7,814 nucleotides of DNA, taken from positions 1-7,814 of the forward strand of contig DOIU01000531.1 in NCBI GenBank assembly GCA_003511825.1, in the 5' to 3' direction. Position numbers and translations under genes: made by a program. The DNA is from Gammaproteobacteria bacterium. GTDB lineage: Bacteria > Pseudomonadota > Gammaproteobacteria > Granulosicoccales > Granulosicoccaceae. Positions 6,220 to 7,814 of the stretch are shown in pieces (the first letter of the stretch is position 1; each line of letters begins with the position of its first letter). The notes under the pieces were generated by a model. That model saw only the letters and a list, made by a program, of their open reading frames with translations. It was not told the DNA's origin and made no database searches.

Positions 6220-6654
6220 CGTCACTGTAGCTACGTAATTGCTAATCTGTTGCGGAGTCTCTCTGATGGCTAGCGTTTCTCAGCAGAACTCACATGTCCC
6301 GTCACAACCCAGCGCCACACGTGTACATGGCCAGCAAAGAGGACGCCAAAGCGAACCTGCGGCCAAACGGCACCTTGCCTGGTGGATTGATCAGTCGAAG
6401 AAATGGGCGAACGGCAGTCCCCGATCAGCCGCGCGGCGTGTATCGCAGCGCGCAAGCCAGTCGAGCACATTCAGAGCCTATCAATAACCACTGGGTATCA
6501 ATACAAGCGATGATCTGAGCATGCGGTGCGAAAACCGTTACAGGTCCGCAGTCATAAGTCGCCTTGCCCAAATACAGCAGCGTCGTAGTATAACGGGAAA
6601 TGCCTGCCAGCTTCTACGACAATCCTATATTGCAAAGACGCCTGACTGCAGACC
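6220..6654. other. Intergenic stretch without a convincing gene
   Basis: These 435 bp separate two - strand genes and should hold the flavodoxin promoter, but I find no well-formed -35/-10 pair. One weak + strand candidate is a 73-codon frame from ATG 6266, with GGAG 8 nt upstream, ending at 6487. Its product is basic and rich in Ser, Gln and Arg with no family I recognise. Other small frames overlap it on both strands, so I do not call it a gene. Two direct repeats of TATCAATA occur at 6479-6486 and 6496-6503. A 7-bp inverted repeat GTCGTAG/CTACGAC (6582-6588 and 6614-6620, 25-nt loop) lies about 35 bp past the stop of the avidin-like gene and could form at the end of its mRNA. Confidence 0.6.
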
Positions 6655-6975
6655 TTATTGCGGCACAAAGGTTGAGCTGTTGGTGATGATATGGTCCCAG
6701 TCGTACTGGGTGTTTGATCGCACCAAGTGCCATAAGGTTTTTATGGTAGGGGTGTTATCAACCTGTGTGCAGGTACCCGTCCAAGACGTGATGCTGCCAT
6801 ACTCCCCCCAGTGAACAGCGGAAGCAATAACATGCGCGTTGTCTTTGTCAGCGGTGGCATGAGCATGATTGACCCAAACCCCAACCACATCGGCACACGT
6901 TGGCTGATCAGCGCGGGTAAGTCCGGCAAATCCAGCGACGAATAAAAACAGTACGACATTGAGTTTAAGGCTCAA
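6655..6975 (-). CDS. Secreted avidin-family protein with a shortened barrel
   Basis: The 106-residue product has a signal peptide (about residues 1-22, NVVLFLFVAGFAG core, cleavage likely after TRA). The start is TTG 6975, chosen because AAGGAG sits 6 nt before it; an earlier in-frame TTG at 7008 adds a charged tail to the signal. The mature 84 residues match avidin/streptavidin: C27 and C69 equal the avidin disulfide, GVWVN (32-36) equals strand 1, SAVHW56 equals the strand with streptavidin W79, GSITSW65TG equals S88/T90/W92, IKTLW82HL equals W108/L110, and DW93 equals W120. Between N36 and W56 there are 20 residues where streptavidin has 56, so strands 2-4, with biotin-contacting Y43 and S45, are missing. 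The D128 position is S101. Biotin binding is therefore doubtful. It may be a degraded gene, a new minimal form, or have lost the segment in assembly. Confidence 0.75.
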   Translation of the reverse strand: MSLKLNVVLFLFVAGFAGLTRADQPTCADVVGVWVNHAHATADKDNAHVIASAVHWGEYGSITSWTGTCTQVDNTPTIKTLWHLVRSNTQYDWDHIITNSSTFVPQ

Positions 6976-7092
6976 GGCGATCTCCTTAGGGGCGCGCGCA
7001 ACCACCAACGCACATCATGACCGAGCATGGGCATGTGCGGTGGGCGAACGGCTGGCGAGGATGTGCTGGCGACGATTGATAATGGGCATGAA

Positions 7093-7113
7093 CAGAGCTG
7101 ATTCATAGCTCTG
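7093..7113 (-). promoter_or_regulatory. Dyad at the start site of the avidin-like gene
   Basis: CAGAGCT-N7-AGCTCTG is a perfect 7-bp inverted repeat. It overlaps the predicted transcription start (about 7112) of the promoter at 7119-7148. It could be an operator or a 5' hairpin on the mRNA. Confidence 0.35.
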
Positions 7114-7118
7114 CTTGT

Positions 7119-7148
7119 ATTATTTGCGCTTGATGGGCGCCTTGTCAA
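7119..7148 (-). promoter_or_regulatory. Sigma70 promoter for the avidin-like gene
   Basis: On the - strand, a perfect TTGACA (7148-7143) is followed 18 bp later by AATAAT (7124-7119), 5 of 6 to the -10 consensus. The start would be near 7112, leaving a leader of about 137 nt before TTG 6975. A good promoter argues that the shortened gene is still transcribed. Confidence 0.6.
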
Positions 7149-7210
7149 GATCGAGCATCGAGACAAAAAGCAGCGCGATAGCGTAACTAGCGTGTAATGA
7201 CACGATCCAA

Positions 7211-7241
7211 CCTAATCCCGAATAACATCGACGGGATTAGG
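7211..7241. terminator. 10-bp perfect hairpin downstream of phasin
   Basis: CCTAATCCCG (7211-7220) and CGGGATTAGG (7232-7241) pair perfectly around an 11-nt loop, about 105 nt past the phasin stop. On the - strand the stem is followed by TTGGATCGTG, which is not a real U-tract, so termination is possible but unproven. An mRNA 3'-end structure or a protein-binding dyad are alternatives. Confidence 0.4.
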
Positions 7242-7345
7242 CGAATCGAAAGACACATCCCTGTGCTCCGTTTCCCTCCCACAGAGCGTGTGTGGGCCCT
7301 TTGAGTTTTGTGTAATCTAACCCTTGAGAGCCAATCGCAGTGGTA

Positions 7346-7747
7346 TTAAGCCGCTTTTTTAGGGGCTGTACGTGCGCGAGGCTTTTTTGCAGGCTCAGCA
7401 GATTGCTGGACAGCTGCAGTGACTTTTTCAGCGTTTTCGCTGAACAGCTTCTGGACTTCAACGGCATAGGCCTGGCCGATTTCAGCCACTTCTTTCATGT
7501 CAGCAGAGAAGTCTTCAGCAACTTGCTTGCTGAGGTCAGCTTGCTTTTCAAAGAATTCTCGAGACTGATCCATGTCTGTGCACTGGGCAGCTTCTTTCAG
7601 GTTAGCGATAACAACGTTGGAGTATTTCAAGAAGTTTTTGCTTTGCAGAGAAACCAGCTTCTCGGCATTTGCCAAAGCCAGGTCGCTCAGTGCCTTGTAA
7701 GGGGCAAAAATTTCTTCAGCGTTAGGTACATCAAATGTTGGGGTCAT
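7346..7747 (-). CDS. Phasin family protein (PHA granule-associated)
   Basis: Phasins coat polyhydroxyalkanoate granules and set their size and number. The 133-residue product has no signal peptide or membrane segment. It is mostly amphipathic helix: a start with EEIFAPYKALSDLALANAEKLVSLQ, a middle of heptad-like Leu/Ala/Val pattern (AQCTDMDQSREFFEKQADLS), then QVAEDFSADMKEVAEIGQAYAVEVQKLF, all typical of the phasin_2 family. The last 15 residues are a Lys/Ala/Pro/Arg-rich tail (PAKKPRARTAPKKAA) of the kind some phasins use to touch DNA. The start is supported by GAGGA 7 nt upstream. A TATAGT at 7801-7796 could be its -10, but the matching -35 falls outside the window. No PHA synthase is visible, so the call rests on sequence pattern. 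Confidence 0.88.
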   Translation of the reverse strand: MTPTFDVPNAEEIFAPYKALSDLALANAEKLVSLQSKNFLKYSNVVIANLKEAAQCTDMDQSREFFEKQADLSKQVAEDFSADMKEVAEIGQAYAVEVQKLFSENAEKVTAAVQQSAEPAKKPRARTAPKKAA

Positions 7748-7814
7748 CTTCTCGTCCTCATCAGGTTAGTCGGTAGCGTAATATGTTGTACGTTCACTAT
7801 AACGGCAGACTTGC

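Larger units (their letters stand above)
6976..7345. other. Intergenic stretch with - strand promoter and inverted repeats
   Basis: These 370 bp lie between the phasin stop and the avidin-like start, both on the - strand. They hold a promoter (7119-7148), a dyad at its start site (7093-7113), a 10-bp hairpin (7211-7241), a small hairpin CGTGT-AATG-ACACG (7191-7204), CCCACA/TGTGGG (7278-7283 and 7291-7296) about 50 nt after the phasin stop, and a bulged hairpin closed by GCACAT/ATGTGC (7010-7015 and 7033-7038) in the avidin-gene leader. No coding frame here has a recognisable product. Confidence 0.6.

Noticed and set aside
6521..6814. 97-codon + strand frame overlapping the avidin-like gene
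   Set aside because: It is opposite a gene with a signal peptide, good ribosome binding site and family match, and has no recognisable features itself.
6976..7008. Earlier TTG start for the avidin-like protein
   Set aside because: It would add 11 charged residues before the signal peptide and translate through the AAGGAG ribosome binding site.
7237..7467. - strand frame overlapping the phasin 3' end
   Set aside because: It is a frame shadow of phasin, with Leu/Lys/Ser-rich sequence and no features.
1..7814. CRISPR array, tRNA, rRNA, transposase or attachment site
   Set aside because: No regularly spaced repeats, cloverleaf, rRNA-like or insertion-sequence features were seen on either strand.

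Overview
The window looks like a chromosomal segment of a free-living gammaproteobacterium. The evidence is moderate to high GC, a ferredoxin/flavodoxin-NADP reductase of the Pseudomonas type, a long-chain flavodoxin closest by eye to FldB, a SelO C-terminus of the E. coli kind, and a phasin that implies polyhydroxyalkanoate granules. The species cannot be named from the sequence alone.

Layout. Positions 1-168 hold the 3' end of selO on the + strand. An extended -10 promoter (about 189-215) then drives a short leader carrying a preQ1-I riboswitch (239-272). The ribosome binding site of queC is built into the aptamer. queC, queD and queE (280-2058) are tightly packed and form the GTP-derived branch of 7-deazaguanine (preQ0, queuosine) synthesis. 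A very large DUF2339 polytopic membrane protein follows (to 4595). Its N-terminal membrane segment appears to be in a different reading frame from the rest. A 262-bp spacer rich in dyads leads to fpr (4858-5637). fpr converges on a flavodoxin gene (5698-6219, - strand) across a strong hairpin.

All convincing genes after that are on the - strand. A 435-bp gap contains no convincing gene. It is followed by a small secreted protein (6655-6975) whose sequence matches the avidin/streptavidin family but is about 36-38 residues too short in the middle. Next is a 370-bp spacer with a promoter and several inverted repeats, and then a phasin (7346-7747).

How the parts work together. QueD makes 6-carboxytetrahydropterin, QueE (radical SAM) contracts it to 7-carboxy-7-deazaguanine, and QueC converts that to preQ0. 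The riboswitch should shut off queC translation when preQ1 is plentiful. Fpr plus flavodoxin form an NADPH-to-flavodoxin electron chain, a known type of electron supply for radical SAM enzymes, so their closeness to queE may be functional, though this is inference. The most unusual items are the internally shortened avidin-like protein, the preQ1-I riboswitch in this setting, the split start of the DUF2339 gene and the dyad-rich fpr leader.
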